12,724 nucleotides of DNA from an archaeon (GCA_023266155.1 JAHFRS010000010.1:1-12724), one strand, 5' to 3'; positions 5,674-12,336 are shown, numbered from the stretch's first letter. Notes: generated from the letters alone by a model not told the origin. A program made the numbers and translations.

Positions 5674-6276
5674 ATGGCCGAACAAGAAACTTTATTAATC
5701 GACTCAAACGAGTACCTTAAATCCGGCATTCATATCGGCACTAAATTCAAGACTAAGTATATGGCTGAATTCATTTACAAGACTCGGCCTGATGGACTGA
5801 GTGTTCTCAATCTTAAAAAAGTCGATGAGCGGATCGGCTGTGCTGCGATGATGTTAGCTCAATACAATTCAGACGAGATTCTGATCGTCAGTAGAAGAGA
5901 AAACGGCTGGAAAGGCCTGCGTAAACTCCATGAATTGACGGGGATAAAAGTGATAATCGGCCGCTATCCCCCTGGTATTCTCACGAATCCTAACCTGGAA
6001 ACGTTTACGGAACCTAAAATCATCATGGTCTGTGACCCCTGGCCTGACAAAAATGCGGTTGATGATGCGGCGATTATCGGCATTCCCGTGATCGCTTTAT
6101 GTGACACCAACAACCAAGCTAATAATCTTGATTTAGTGGTGCCTTCCAACAATAAAGGAAAAAAATCGGTGGGCTTAGTCTTCTATCTCATCGCCCGTGA
6201 ATGGATGAAAAAGAAAGGCTTGATCCAAAATAATGAAGAGTTTACCGGTAAATTGGACGAGTTTGTGGAAGAATAG
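5674..6276 (+). CDS. rps2: Small-subunit ribosomal protein S2 (uS2), archaeal type
   Basis: A 200-residue component of the 30S subunit, the usual size for archaeal S2. Conserved stretches in order are YLKSGIHIGTKFKTKYM (residues 14-30), LNLKKVDERI, the segment GRYPPGILTNP, the phosphate-loop-like region MVCDPWPDKNAVDDAAIIGIP, and LCDTNNQANNLDLVVPSNNKG, followed by an archaeal-type C-terminal helix (LVFYLIAREWMKKKG). The start is fixed by the strong upstream Shine-Dalgarno. It stops in TAG, so TAG is used as a normal stop here. The tRNA gene ends 28 bases upstream, so both may be processed from one transcript. The next gene begins 5 bases after the stop. Confidence 0.97.
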   Translation: MAEQETLLIDSNEYLKSGIHIGTKFKTKYMAEFIYKTRPDGLSVLNLKKVDERIGCAAMMLAQYNSDEILIVSRRENGWKGLRKLHELTGIKVIIGRYPPGILTNPNLETFTEPKIIMVCDPWPDKNAVDDAAIIGIPVIALCDTNNQANNLDLVVPSNNKGKKSVGLVFYLIAREWMKKKGLIQNNEEFTGKLDEFVEE

Positions 6277-6327
6277 TCTTCATGGTTGTTCATTTAAACA
6301 TTAAAGAACTGGTAGACAGGTATATTG

Positions 6328-6335
6328 AAGAAATT
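6328..6335. repeat. Left target-site duplication of the MITE
   Basis: AAGAAATT is directly repeated at 6465-6472, immediately flanking the 129-bp element on both sides. Only one copy is needed for the host gene to read through in frame. Confidence 0.88.
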
Positions 6336-6464
6336 GTATTTGTTTAGCACCATAAGGTCGAAATCCTGCGATATCACGTCGAGAGCTGCGCGGGGGACGC
6401 CCCCTACGGGGAAGCAGCTCTCTCGATAACTACTGCGAGGATTTCGAAGGTGCTAAACAAATAC
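6336..6464 (+). mobile_element. 129-bp MITE with 16-bp perfect terminal inverted repeats
   Basis: The ends GTATTTGTTTAGCACC (6336-6351) and GGTGCTAAACAAATAC (6449-6464) are perfect inverted repeats of 16 bases. Inside, TCGAAATCC (6358-6366) pairs with GGATTTCGA (6439-6447). TCGAGAGCTGC (6379-6389) pairs with GCAGCTCTCTCGA (6414-6426) apart from a two-base insertion. A GC-rich core includes GGGGG-ACG-CCCCC. The whole element can fold into one long hairpin and has no coding capacity. It is flanked by an 8-base duplication, AAGAAATT. These are the marks of a non-autonomous miniature inverted-repeat element moved by a transposase elsewhere in the genome. The mobilising family cannot be named from this sequence alone. 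Confidence 0.9.
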
Positions 6465-6472
6465 AAGAAATT
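6465..6472. repeat. Right target-site duplication of the MITE
   Basis: This is the second copy of AAGAAATT, joined to the right end of the element and continuing into the host reading frame at TAT 6473. Confidence 0.88.
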
Positions 6473-6827
6473 TATATCGACGATGTGGATTATGTTCCTT
6501 GGAATGATGCCACGCACGATTGTGCCTATCTATCGCTGGATGTCCCCAGGGTGTTCTTAGATGACTATTTGGTCTTGCAAGGTCAGAAAAATAAAAAATG
6601 GCCTGATGGAATAGAATTATGGAACACGACTGAGTTACGAGAACGATTAAAAGGGAAGAAACCTCGAAAGTTTCATGCACCGTTAAGTGACATTCTCGAA
6701 TTTTTAGGAGGGAGAGTTCAAGTAGACTATTATGATTATTCTGGAGTGAGAATTGGAATAGGCATTACCGAATTTCCACGGGAATTTGATCCTGAATAAC
6801 TGAAAAACAATCATCTCTTCCACAATC

Positions 6828-6835
6828 TTTAAAAG
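6828..6835 (+). promoter_or_regulatory. TATA-like box of the YvcK-like operon (leaderless)
   Basis: TTTAAAAG lies about 25-32 bases before the ATG at 6860, with no Shine-Dalgarno in between. That fits initiation at or near the start codon. Confidence 0.45.
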
Positions 6836-6859
6836 GCGCTTTCGTCTTGTCCACACTGA

Positions 6860-7831
6860 ATGAAAAAAGTTGTGGTTATCGGTGGAGGAACAGGCAATTT
6901 TGTCGTTCTTCGCGGCCTGAAAAATTATCCCGTCGATTTAAGTGCCATTGTCTCCATGGCTGATGATGGCGGCAGCACGGGAATTCTCAGGGATGAGTTA
7001 GGGGTCCTTCCTCCCGGCGATGTGCGGCAATGTTTAGTGGCGTTATCTGATTCCGGACGATTAATGCGCAGCCTGATGAATTACCGCTTTGAAAATGGTG
7101 GATTACAGGGGCATAGTTTTGGCAACCTTCTTCTTTCAGCTTTAGAGAAAGTCACCGGCAGTTTTGAAAAAGCGGTGGAGGAAGCAGGAAAAATCCTTTC
7201 TATCAAAGGCAAAGTCATCCCCGTGACGACTCATCAAACCAGGCTGAAAATGATTCTGAAAAGTGGAAAAGTTTTAGAAGGGGAAGGGCAAATATACCTC
7301 TCGCGGGAAATAGATCAGGGCTATAGCAACATTTATCTGGAACCGTTTCCTAAAGCTGATGATCATGCTTTAGATGAAATTCGTAATGCCGATTTGATTG
7401 TCATGGGGCCAGGGGGGCTTTATACATCTTTAATCCCCAACTTGCTGGTTGAAGGCGTCGCGAAAGCTCTGTGTGAAACTCAGGCTAAGAAAGTGCTGGT
7501 CATCAATCTCATGAATAAGCACGGGCAAACGACTGGATTTAAAGTTAGTGATTACCTTCAGGAATTGCGGCGCTTTATGGGGAAAGATATTATTGACTTT
7601 ATCCTGGTGAACAATGGCCAGCCGGCAGAAGAATTAATTAAAATTTATGCTGAAGAAGGGGCTTTAGTCGAGAACGACCTTACCGATTCACGTCTGATTG
7701 CCGCAGATTTACTGGATAATCACCGAGCTGAATACAGCAGTGTGGATGTACTGGCCAGACATCGTGCTTTCATCCGTCATGATGCTAAAAAATTAGCCGC
7801 GGAGTTGATGGCGATTATTGATCATCTTTGA
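6860..7831 (+). CDS. YvcK/CofD-like family protein (UPF0052)
   Basis: A 323-residue protein of the CofD/YvcK superfamily. Motifs in order are the Rossmann-like GGGTGNF (residues 8-14), DDGGSTG (35-41), LPPGDVRQC (50-58), GHSFGNLLLSAL (84-95), MGPGGLYTSLIPNLL and NLMNKHGQTTGF. The overall length and the NLM-x-TxGF segment fit bacterial YvcK/GlmR better than archaeal CofD (2-phospho-L-lactate transferase in F420 synthesis). YvcK in Bacillus binds UDP-GlcNAc and influences gluconeogenic growth and cell-envelope precursors. The downstream HAD hydrolase and sugar nucleotidyltransferase fit a nucleotide-sugar role. It is the first gene of the probable operon and probably leaderless. The family is certain; the YvcK-type assignment is probable. 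Confidence 0.88.
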   Translation: MKKVVVIGGGTGNFVVLRGLKNYPVDLSAIVSMADDGGSTGILRDELGVLPPGDVRQCLVALSDSGRLMRSLMNYRFENGGLQGHSFGNLLLSALEKVTGSFEKAVEEAGKILSIKGKVIPVTTHQTRLKMILKSGKVLEGEGQIYLSREIDQGYSNIYLEPFPKADDHALDEIRNADLIVMGPGGLYTSLIPNLLVEGVAKALCETQAKKVLVINLMNKHGQTTGFKVSDYLQELRRFMGKDIIDFILVNNGQPAEELIKIYAEEGALVENDLTDSRLIAADLLDNHRAEYSSVDVLARHRAFIRHDAKKLAAELMAIIDHL

Positions 7832-7838
7832 TCTCTTC

Positions 7839-7844
7839 AGGAGG
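7839..7844 (+). promoter_or_regulatory. Shine-Dalgarno of the HAD gene
   Basis: AGGAGG lies 11 bases before the ATG at 7856 and begins 7 bases after the stop of the YvcK-like gene. It supports this start and internal-operon translation. Confidence 0.75.
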
Positions 7845-7855
7845 AAAGGGCAACC

Positions 7856-8326
7856 ATGTTACTCATTTTTGATTTAGATGATACGTTGTATGACCGCACG
7901 GGACAAGTGCCAGATAATTATACGGATGAAGATATCAACCGAATCGTTCCATTTTCCGGGGTGCGGGAATTTTTAACGGTGTTCACCGGGAAAAAAGTAT
8001 TGGTGACCACAGAAACTGTTCCTGGCCTGCAGTATCGCAAAATTGAAGTTTTACAGCTTCGACCTTATTTCGACCAGATCATGCTCTGTCATTCCCCGCA
8101 GGAAAAAAAAAATTGTTTTCAGCAAGCCGCTTCCCTATTTTCTTCACAGGACGTCTGGGTCATCGGCGACCGGACAGATGTCGACATAAAGTTCGGGAAA
8201 GAGTGTGGGTTCAAGACCGTCTGGCTGCGGCAGGGGAAATATAGCCGTCGTGAACCTCAAGATTACTGGGAAATTCCAGATTATGAAATTTCCTCATTCT
8301 CAGAATTATCAGAAATCATTACATAA
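7856..8326 (+). CDS. HAD-superfamily hydrolase
   Basis: A 156-residue haloacid-dehalogenase-like phosphatase. Motif I is FDLDDT (D6 nucleophile, D8 acid/base), motif II is VTTE (50-53, Thr51 or 52), a lysine at 84-85 (QEKKN) is the probable motif III residue, and motif IV is GDRTDVDIKFGKECG (G104, D105, D108 or D110). The short cap region (residues about 12-35) places it among small HAD phosphatases, where a sugar-phosphate or nucleotide substrate is common. It sits 24 bases after the YvcK-like gene and 41 before the nucleotidyltransferase, so a phosphosugar substrate is plausible. No specific substrate can be read from the sequence. Confidence 0.9.
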   Translation: MLLIFDLDDTLYDRTGQVPDNYTDEDINRIVPFSGVREFLTVFTGKKVLVTTETVPGLQYRKIEVLQLRPYFDQIMLCHSPQEKKNCFQQAASLFSSQDVWVIGDRTDVDIKFGKECGFKTVWLRQGKYSRREPQDYWEIPDYEISSFSELSEIIT

Positions 8327-8340
8327 ACTCTCTCATTTAC

Positions 8341-8370
8341 CATCATCATAATATCATCATAATCATCATG
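8341..8370 (+). repeat. ATCATCATAAT low-complexity repeat before the nucleotidyltransferase
   Basis: CATCATCATAAT, ATCATCATAAT and ATCATCATG follow one another and run into the start codon. The block takes the place of any Shine-Dalgarno sequence, so the next gene's initiation signal is not apparent. Confidence 0.6.
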
Positions 8371-9063
8371 AAAGCGGTAATCCTTGCAGCTGGAAAAGGG
8401 GTCAGGCTGCTGCCCTTGACAGAAATGAAGCCCAAAGTAATGGTGGAAGTTCTGGGCAAGCCATTTCTGCAGTATGTGGTTGAACAGTTGCACGCGGCGG
8501 GCTGTCTGGAGTTAGGGATAGTCGTAGGATACAAAAAAGAAAAAATCGTGGAATTTCTGAGCAAGAATAAGATCAAAGCGACAATCATCGAACAACGAGA
8601 GCAGTGGGGAACTGGAGATGCTCTCAAACAAGCTCGGGAATTCTGTGGGCAGGATCAGTTTATCCTGCAAGGTGGTGATGACTTATTTTCGGTTTCGGAT
8701 CTGCGTGCCGTGTCTCACGAAGATACATTCTGTTATGTGGTGGGAAAAGAAGTTCCGGACTGGCAGAAATATGGCGTGTTGCTGGTGCAAGGAGAACAAT
8801 TAGTGAAAATCATAGAAAAGCCGAAAGAATTTGTGGGAAATGTCGCCAATACTGCTTTGTATAAATTCACGCCAGAAATTTTCGGGGCGCTGGAACGGGT
8901 GAAACTTTCTCCCCGTGGGGAATATGAATTGACGGATGCGGTGACAATTTTGGCGCAGCAGGGAAAAGTAAAAGTATTGATGCTGAAAGGCCAGTGGCTG
9001 GGATTGGGAAGTAAAGAAGATGTGGGGAAGATAGAAAAGTTTCTCAGAATGGAGGGGTTATAA
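8368..9063 (+). CDS. Sugar-1-phosphate nucleotidyltransferase
   Basis: A 231-residue single-domain NTP-transferase that would join a sugar-1-phosphate to a nucleotide (UDP-, dTDP- or GDP-sugar synthesis). The signature LAAGKGVRLLPLTEMKPKVM (residues 6-25) contains the GxGxR nucleotide-binding loop and the PK pair. QGGDDLF near residue 97 supplies the metal-binding aspartate, and IIEKPKEF matches the family's EKP motif. There is no C-terminal left-handed beta-helix, so acyltransferase activity of the GlmU type is excluded. It resembles RmlA and GlmU-N equally, so the nucleotide and sugar are not resolved. It lies last in the YvcK-HAD-transferase cluster, suggesting it makes the activated sugar. 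Confidence 0.9.
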   Translation: MKAVILAAGKGVRLLPLTEMKPKVMVEVLGKPFLQYVVEQLHAAGCLELGIVVGYKKEKIVEFLSKNKIKATIIEQREQWGTGDALKQAREFCGQDQFILQGGDDLFSVSDLRAVSHEDTFCYVVGKEVPDWQKYGVLLVQGEQLVKIIEKPKEFVGNVANTALYKFTPEIFGALERVKLSPRGEYELTDAVTILAQQGKVKVLMLKGQWLGLGSKEDVGKIEKFLRMEGL

Positions 9064-9133
9064 TCACCATACTTTATTCATTTCGATTGTTTTCCATCGC
9101 TCGATAGTCGATTCCGCCAAATTCATCTTAAGA

Positions 9134-9700
9134 TTAATCTCCCAATATATTTTCTGATTCTTCTTTCTCTTCGATGAGTTGCCGCCAATTTTCCTGATAG
9201 TGCTTGAATTTAGCGTCAAATCTTTCCCTGGAGGTAAGCGGTATCTGTAAAGAATGTAACTTTTGCTGTAACAGCAAGAGAACTTCTTCTTTTTCATTCT
9301 CCTCCGCCATTTTTTCTAATTCAATGATATAGCCATAACCTTTGGTCCAATCAAGCATAACGCTAATCCCTTCCCATTGAAAAGTAGAGCGTTTCCTCAA
9401 CCACTTGATTTTTACGGGGAAGCCGATGGTTAAAAATAACTGTTCTAACGTATCAAAGTCCTCCCGGGCAAATTTAATCTCGATCTCTTCCCGGTGTTCA
9501 TCATGAAGTTTTCCTTTCTTCAGCCAAATCTTGGAATAAAAATTATTTTTTTGGATTCGCAAATCATGGGGGGCATCAAAGTAATACGTAATCTGCTCAT
9601 CTTCATTCAGGAAGGTAGCCTTGTTCTTAAAGAATTCCAACAATTCGCCATGCTGCTCCGGGGTGATAAAACTCCTCATTTCCACTTCAATGTTTTTCAT
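9134..9700 (-). CDS. CYTH-domain protein (triphosphate tunnel enzyme family)
   Basis: A 188-residue protein starting with the family signature EVEMR (E5, E7, R9), the ExExK/R motif of the CYTH/triphosphate tunnel metalloenzymes. The rest fits the eight-stranded barrel: YYFDAPHDLRIQ, SKIWLKKGKL, REEIEIKF, LDWTKGYGYIIELEKM and a basic helix at the C-terminus. Members hydrolyse triphosphates such as thiamine triphosphate or inorganic triphosphate, or act as class IV adenylate cyclases; which applies here is unknown. I prefer the ATG at 9700; an in-frame TTG at 9745 would sit only about 3 bases downstream of the TATA box. It is convergent with the nucleotidyltransferase and divergent from the AMP phosphorylase unit. 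Confidence 0.87.
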   Translation of the reverse strand: MKNIEVEMRSFITPEQHGELLEFFKNKATFLNEDEQITYYFDAPHDLRIQKNNFYSKIWLKKGKLHDEHREEIEIKFAREDFDTLEQLFLTIGFPVKIKWLRKRSTFQWEGISVMLDWTKGYGYIIELEKMAEENEKEEVLLLLQQKLHSLQIPLTSRERFDAKFKHYQENWRQLIEEKEESENILGD

Positions 9701-9747
9701 GAATGGTGTTAAATAGCCAGTTTTTAATAAAGATTTTGGAAGCAAGG

Positions 9748-9756
9748 CTTATAAAT
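9748..9756. promoter_or_regulatory. Shared TTATAA promoter core between divergent genes
   Basis: CTTATAAAT reads as a TATA box on both strands. On the plus strand transcription would start near 9778, twelve bases before the upstream ORF. On the minus strand it would start near 9727, leaving a leader of roughly 25 bases before the CYTH ATG. Confidence 0.5.
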
Positions 9757-9789
9757 CCCATAATCTATCCTCTTCAAAAAGAGGCCCGG

Positions 9790-9864
9790 ATGAAATTTAA
9801 AGTCAAAGACAACGAAAAAGACTTCGCCTTTTTCGAGCCCTTCACACGGAGGAGTAGAAAATGA
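9790..9864 (+). CDS. 24-residue upstream ORF overlapping AMP phosphorylase
   Basis: ATG at 9790 is preceded by GAGG (9781-9784) and opens a short frame that ends in TGA at 9862-9864, overlapping the AMP phosphorylase ATG (ATGA). Its first residues, MKFKVKD, mirror the start of the downstream enzyme, MRFRVKD. The coding stretch contains the hairpin CGAAAAAG/CTTTTTCG (9813-9835) and also the ribosome binding site of the next gene. Translation here would open or occlude that site, so a leader-peptide or coupling role is plausible. It may also be a relic of a 5' duplication. Confidence 0.5.
   Translation: MKFKVKDNEKDFAFFEPFTRRSRK
9848..9852 (+). promoter_or_regulatory. Shine-Dalgarno of AMP phosphorylase
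   Basis: GGAGG ends 8 bases before the ATG at 9861, inside the upstream ORF and a short distance after its hairpin. Confidence 0.75.
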
Positions 9865-11375
9865 GATTCCGTGTGAAGGACATGGACATCGCCAGCGGCG
9901 GTACGTTCATTGCTATTCTCAATAAAAAAGATGCCCGCCATTTAGACCTTCATTCTGGCGATCGGATTCTGGTTAAAGATGGCCAACAGGAGGTTACTTG
10001 CATTCTTGATATTTCAGAAAGCAACAAAGCTGTCCCAGAAGGAAAAATCGGGTTATTTGAAGAAGTTTTGAGCCGCCTGCAGGTTAAAGATGGTGATAGT
10101 ATCAGCATCAAGCTCACTGGGAAGCCGGAATCTATCGGGCATATCCGCGACAAATTGTATGGCCATAAGTTAGGGTATCAGGAACTGTATCATATCGTTG
10201 ATGACATCACCCATGACCGTCTGACGGACATTGAAAAAACGTATTTTGTGGCTGCCGGTTTCGCCCAGGGCTGGACGCATAACGAGATTGTCAACCTGAC
10301 CAAAGCGATGGTCGCAACGGGAAAGAGATTGAAATTCAGCAAGGTCACTCTCGATAAGCATTGCATCGGCGGCGTTCCGGGCAATCGGACGACAATGATC
10401 ATTATTCCCATTGTGGCGGCAGCCGGATTCACCATTGTCAAGACCAGTTCCCGAGCGATCACCAGTCCGGCCGGTACCGCCGATACGATGGAATGTCTTG
10501 CCAAAGTGGAATTATCGGAAGAGGAAATTAAACGAGTGGTGCGAAAAACTGGTGCATGCATGGTGCATGGTGGTTCCATCAATTTAGCGCCTTCCGATGA
10601 CAAGATCATTGAAGTCGAACATCCCCTGTCCATCGATGCCGAAGGGCAATTGCTGGCGTCGGTGATGGCCAAAAAGTATTCTGTATCAGCCAGTCATGTG
10701 TTAGTGGATATTCCTATGGGCAAGAGCACGAAAGCCAATACTCAGAAAAAAGCTCAGCATCTCAAGCAGATGTTTGAACTGATCGGCAGAAAGTTGGGGA
10801 TGAAAATAAAAGTTATCTTAACTGATGGTTCACAGCCTATCGGCAACGGTGTCGGTCCATTATTAGAAGCGGAAGATGTGCTGAAAGTGTTGCGTAATGA
10901 TTCTGGCGCGCCAGCTGATTTGAAACAGAAAGCCCTGATGATGGCTGGTCTGATGTTAGAAATGACGGGCCGGTACAAGGAGGGCTTGAGTTTAGCCACG
11001 AAAATATTGGAAAGCGGAAAAGCCTTGAAGAAAATGAATGAGATCATTGATGCGCAAGGCCGACAACAAAAACCAATCCTCGGAAAATTTCTATTTATGG
11101 TGCGCGCCAGCCGGACTGGCCGGGTGCGAGAGATCGATAACTTGGTTATCGCCAAGATTGCCAGGATTGCCGGAGCTCCCGATGACCAAGGAGCAGGTTT
11201 ATATCTTCACAAAAAAGCCCCTGACTCTGTCAAAAAAGGCGAGATTCTCTACACGGTCTTTGCCCCCACAGAATTTAAGCTGGAACTCGTTAAGCACTAT
11301 TTACAGAAAATAATGGATATATCATCAGGTGAGAACCATGAAACGGAAAAAATTGCTGAGCACCTTGGAATTTGA
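9861..11375 (+). CDS. deoA: AMP phosphorylase (archaeal thymidine phosphorylase family)
   Basis: A 504-residue enzyme that splits AMP with phosphate into adenine and ribose-1,5-bisphosphate. In many archaea this feeds ribose-1,5-bisphosphate isomerase and form III RuBisCO; neither is in this window. Residues 1-85 are the archaeal N-terminal domain. The catalytic core has DKHCIGGVPGNRTT (165-178), the phosphate/nucleoside-binding region KTSSRAITSPAGTADTME (194-211), GGSINLAPSDD (237-247), and the C-terminal alpha/beta domain with DDQGAGLYLHKK. The GVPGNRTT variant and length distinguish it from bacterial thymidine phosphorylase (about 440 residues). It follows an overlapping small ORF and itself overlaps the N-terminal extension of the DUF1003 gene, so the unit is compact. 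Confidence 0.95.
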   Translation: MRFRVKDMDIASGGTFIAILNKKDARHLDLHSGDRILVKDGQQEVTCILDISESNKAVPEGKIGLFEEVLSRLQVKDGDSISIKLTGKPESIGHIRDKLYGHKLGYQELYHIVDDITHDRLTDIEKTYFVAAGFAQGWTHNEIVNLTKAMVATGKRLKFSKVTLDKHCIGGVPGNRTTMIIIPIVAAAGFTIVKTSSRAITSPAGTADTMECLAKVELSEEEIKRVVRKTGACMVHGGSINLAPSDDKIIEVEHPLSIDAEGQLLASVMAKKYSVSASHVLVDIPMGKSTKANTQKKAQHLKQMFELIGRKLGMKIKVILTDGSQPIGNGVGPLLEAEDVLKVLRNDSGAPADLKQKALMMAGLMLEMTGRYKEGLSLATKILESGKALKKMNEIIDAQGRQQKPILGKFLFMVRASRTGRVREIDNLVIAKIARIAGAPDDQGAGLYLHKKAPDSVKKGEILYTVFAPTEFKLELVKHYLQKIMDISSGENHETEKIAEHLGI

Positions 11376-11430
11376 CGTGCTGGACGTGATCAAGAGCTAG
11401 ATTAAGTCGGTAGAATCCACGCTGGAAAAA
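11338..11430 (+). other. N-terminal extension of DUF1003 frame with in-frame TAG
   Basis: ATG 11338 with an upstream GGTGA (11329-11333) opens a frame of 20 codons (MKRKKLLSTLEFDVLDVIKS), overlapping the end of AMP phosphorylase by 38 bases. Codon 21 is TAG (11398-11400). After it the same frame continues IKSVESTLEKV straight into the DUF1003 protein. The extension therefore looks like the original N-terminus, interrupted by an amber codon. It could be a recent mutation, a sequencing error or a recoded stop; rps2 uses TAG as a normal stop. Confidence 0.55.
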
Positions 11431-11817
11431 GTGGATGAATTTTATAAAAAAGATTTACGAAAATTAGACCGGCTGTCGGATCACATTGCGGAAATCGGCG
11501 GCAGTTGGGGATTCATTTGTTCTTTCTTTATCTTCCTGTTTGGCTGGATCACCGTCAATAATTATCTCCTGATCGAGAAGCCCTATGATCCTTACCCATT
11601 TATTTTACTGAATCTGATTTTATCTACCTTAGCAGCTGTCCAAGCGCCGATCATTTTGATGAGTACCAATCGGGCCGCCAAACGCGATCAGGCTCGGTTA
11701 GAAATGGATTTGGAGAAAGATTTACGTGACTTGCATGTGGATGAAGCGTCACATCAATTATTGCTGGAATTGAAGCAGGATGTCAGGAAGATTAAGAAGA
11801 AGTTGAAGGTGAAATGA
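11431..11817 (+). CDS. DUF1003 family membrane protein
   Basis: A 128-residue inner-membrane protein of unknown function. A charged N-terminal helix (RKLDRLSDHIAEIGGSWGF) leads into two membrane segments, FICSFFIFLFGWITVNNYLL and PFILLNLILSTLAAVQAPII, separated by the family-typical link EKPYDPYP. Then come MSTNRAAKRDQAR and a C-terminal coiled coil (MDLEKDLRDLHVDEASHQLL, then DVRKIKKKL). The segment DPYPFILLNLxLS-x-QAPII is diagnostic for DUF1003. The only available start in frame after the amber codon is GTG 11431, which would remove 31 residues of a longer original N-terminus. No clear ribosome binding site precedes this GTG. It ends in TGA, convergent with the MOSC gene. Confidence 0.85.
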   Translation: MDEFYKKDLRKLDRLSDHIAEIGGSWGFICSFFIFLFGWITVNNYLLIEKPYDPYPFILLNLILSTLAAVQAPIILMSTNRAAKRDQARLEMDLEKDLRDLHVDEASHQLLLELKQDVRKIKKKLKVK

Positions 11818-11844
11818 ACAGTATCTTTGAGAACATAAATCTTT

Positions 11845-12336
11845 TTATCTCAGAAATTTTTCGATAGTATCTCCTTTTTGTACCATTCCTTCCTGTAAGA
11901 CTTTTGCATACCAGCCGCGTCTATTTATCGGTTTGGCCAGTGTCCGCATTAATTCCCTGACCCTTTCTCCAACGTAGGGAAGAACTTTTAAATTTTGGCA
12001 GGGAGTACACGCTTCGGAAATTTCTATGATCGCTTCCCTGACACGATACTGTTTTCCTGGAGCAAACGAATCGTAGGGAATTCCTTGCGTCGTAATATTT
12101 TCTCCCAGATGCCCTGGCTCAATAGGCCAGCCTTCGGCATTAAGGAGATGGATCATTTCCAAAGGCATAATCATGATGGCAGCTTCAGGGCGGTTGTGTT
12201 TCTTTTCAGCTCGATATTGATTATAATCTCCTTCCACCCCTCGCAGTGTAATTCTCGCTTCGGCTACAGGATATTTTGGAAGTCCTCGTTCTCCCGATGT
12301 TGCTGGTTTAAGGTTCAACTGGTAGATGATTCCCAT
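11845..12336 (-). CDS. MOSC-domain protein
   Basis: A 163-residue beta-rich protein of the MOSC family, the domain found at the C-terminus of molybdenum cofactor sulfurases and in YiiM-type reductases. The conserved segment PGHLGENITTQGI (residues 74-86) is followed by the hallmark cysteine region SEACTPCQNL, with C110 and C113, one of which is the expected sulfur-carrying residue. N-terminal features include VEGDYNQYRAEKKHNRPEAA, matching the family's GDxH/R region. It is a stand-alone MOSC domain without the MOSC N-terminal barrel. It probably handles sulfur or cofactor-linked ligands, with the substrate unknown. No molybdopterin gene is in the window. Confidence 0.9.
   Translation of the reverse strand: MGIIYQLNLKPATSGERGLPKYPVAEARITLRGVEGDYNQYRAEKKHNRPEAAIMIMPLEMIHLLNAEGWPIEPGHLGENITTQGIPYDSFAPGKQYRVREAIIEISEACTPCQNLKVLPYVGERVRELMRTLAKPINRRGWYAKVLQEGMVQKGDTIEKFLR

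Larger units (their letters stand above)
6282..6799 (+). pseudogene. Unknown gene interrupted by a MITE
   Basis: The original gene starts at ATG 6282, five bases after rps2. It reads 18 codons (MVVHLNIKELVDRYIEEI) before the inserted element brings a TAG four codons later. The rest resumes after the element in another frame (YIDDVDYVPWNDATHDC) and continues to TAA at 6799. Deleting 6336-6472 (element plus one target copy, 137 bases) restores one frame of 126 codons. The protein is acidic, with WNDATHDCAYLSLDVP and a conserved-looking C-terminus (GGRVQVDYYDYSG followed by ITEFPREFDPE). I do not recognise a family. The 3' part could still be expressed from GTG 6485 as 104 residues, but no convincing ribosome binding site precedes it. 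Confidence 0.8.

Noticed and set aside
10190..10672. Long minus-strand ORF inside the AMP phosphorylase gene.
   Set aside because: It is an antisense shadow of a highly conserved enzyme, with unlikely composition and no family features.
11398..11400. Pyrrolysine insertion at the DUF1003 amber codon.
   Set aside because: No pyrrolysine machinery is visible in this window and rps2 ends in TAG. A nonsense mutation or error is simpler.
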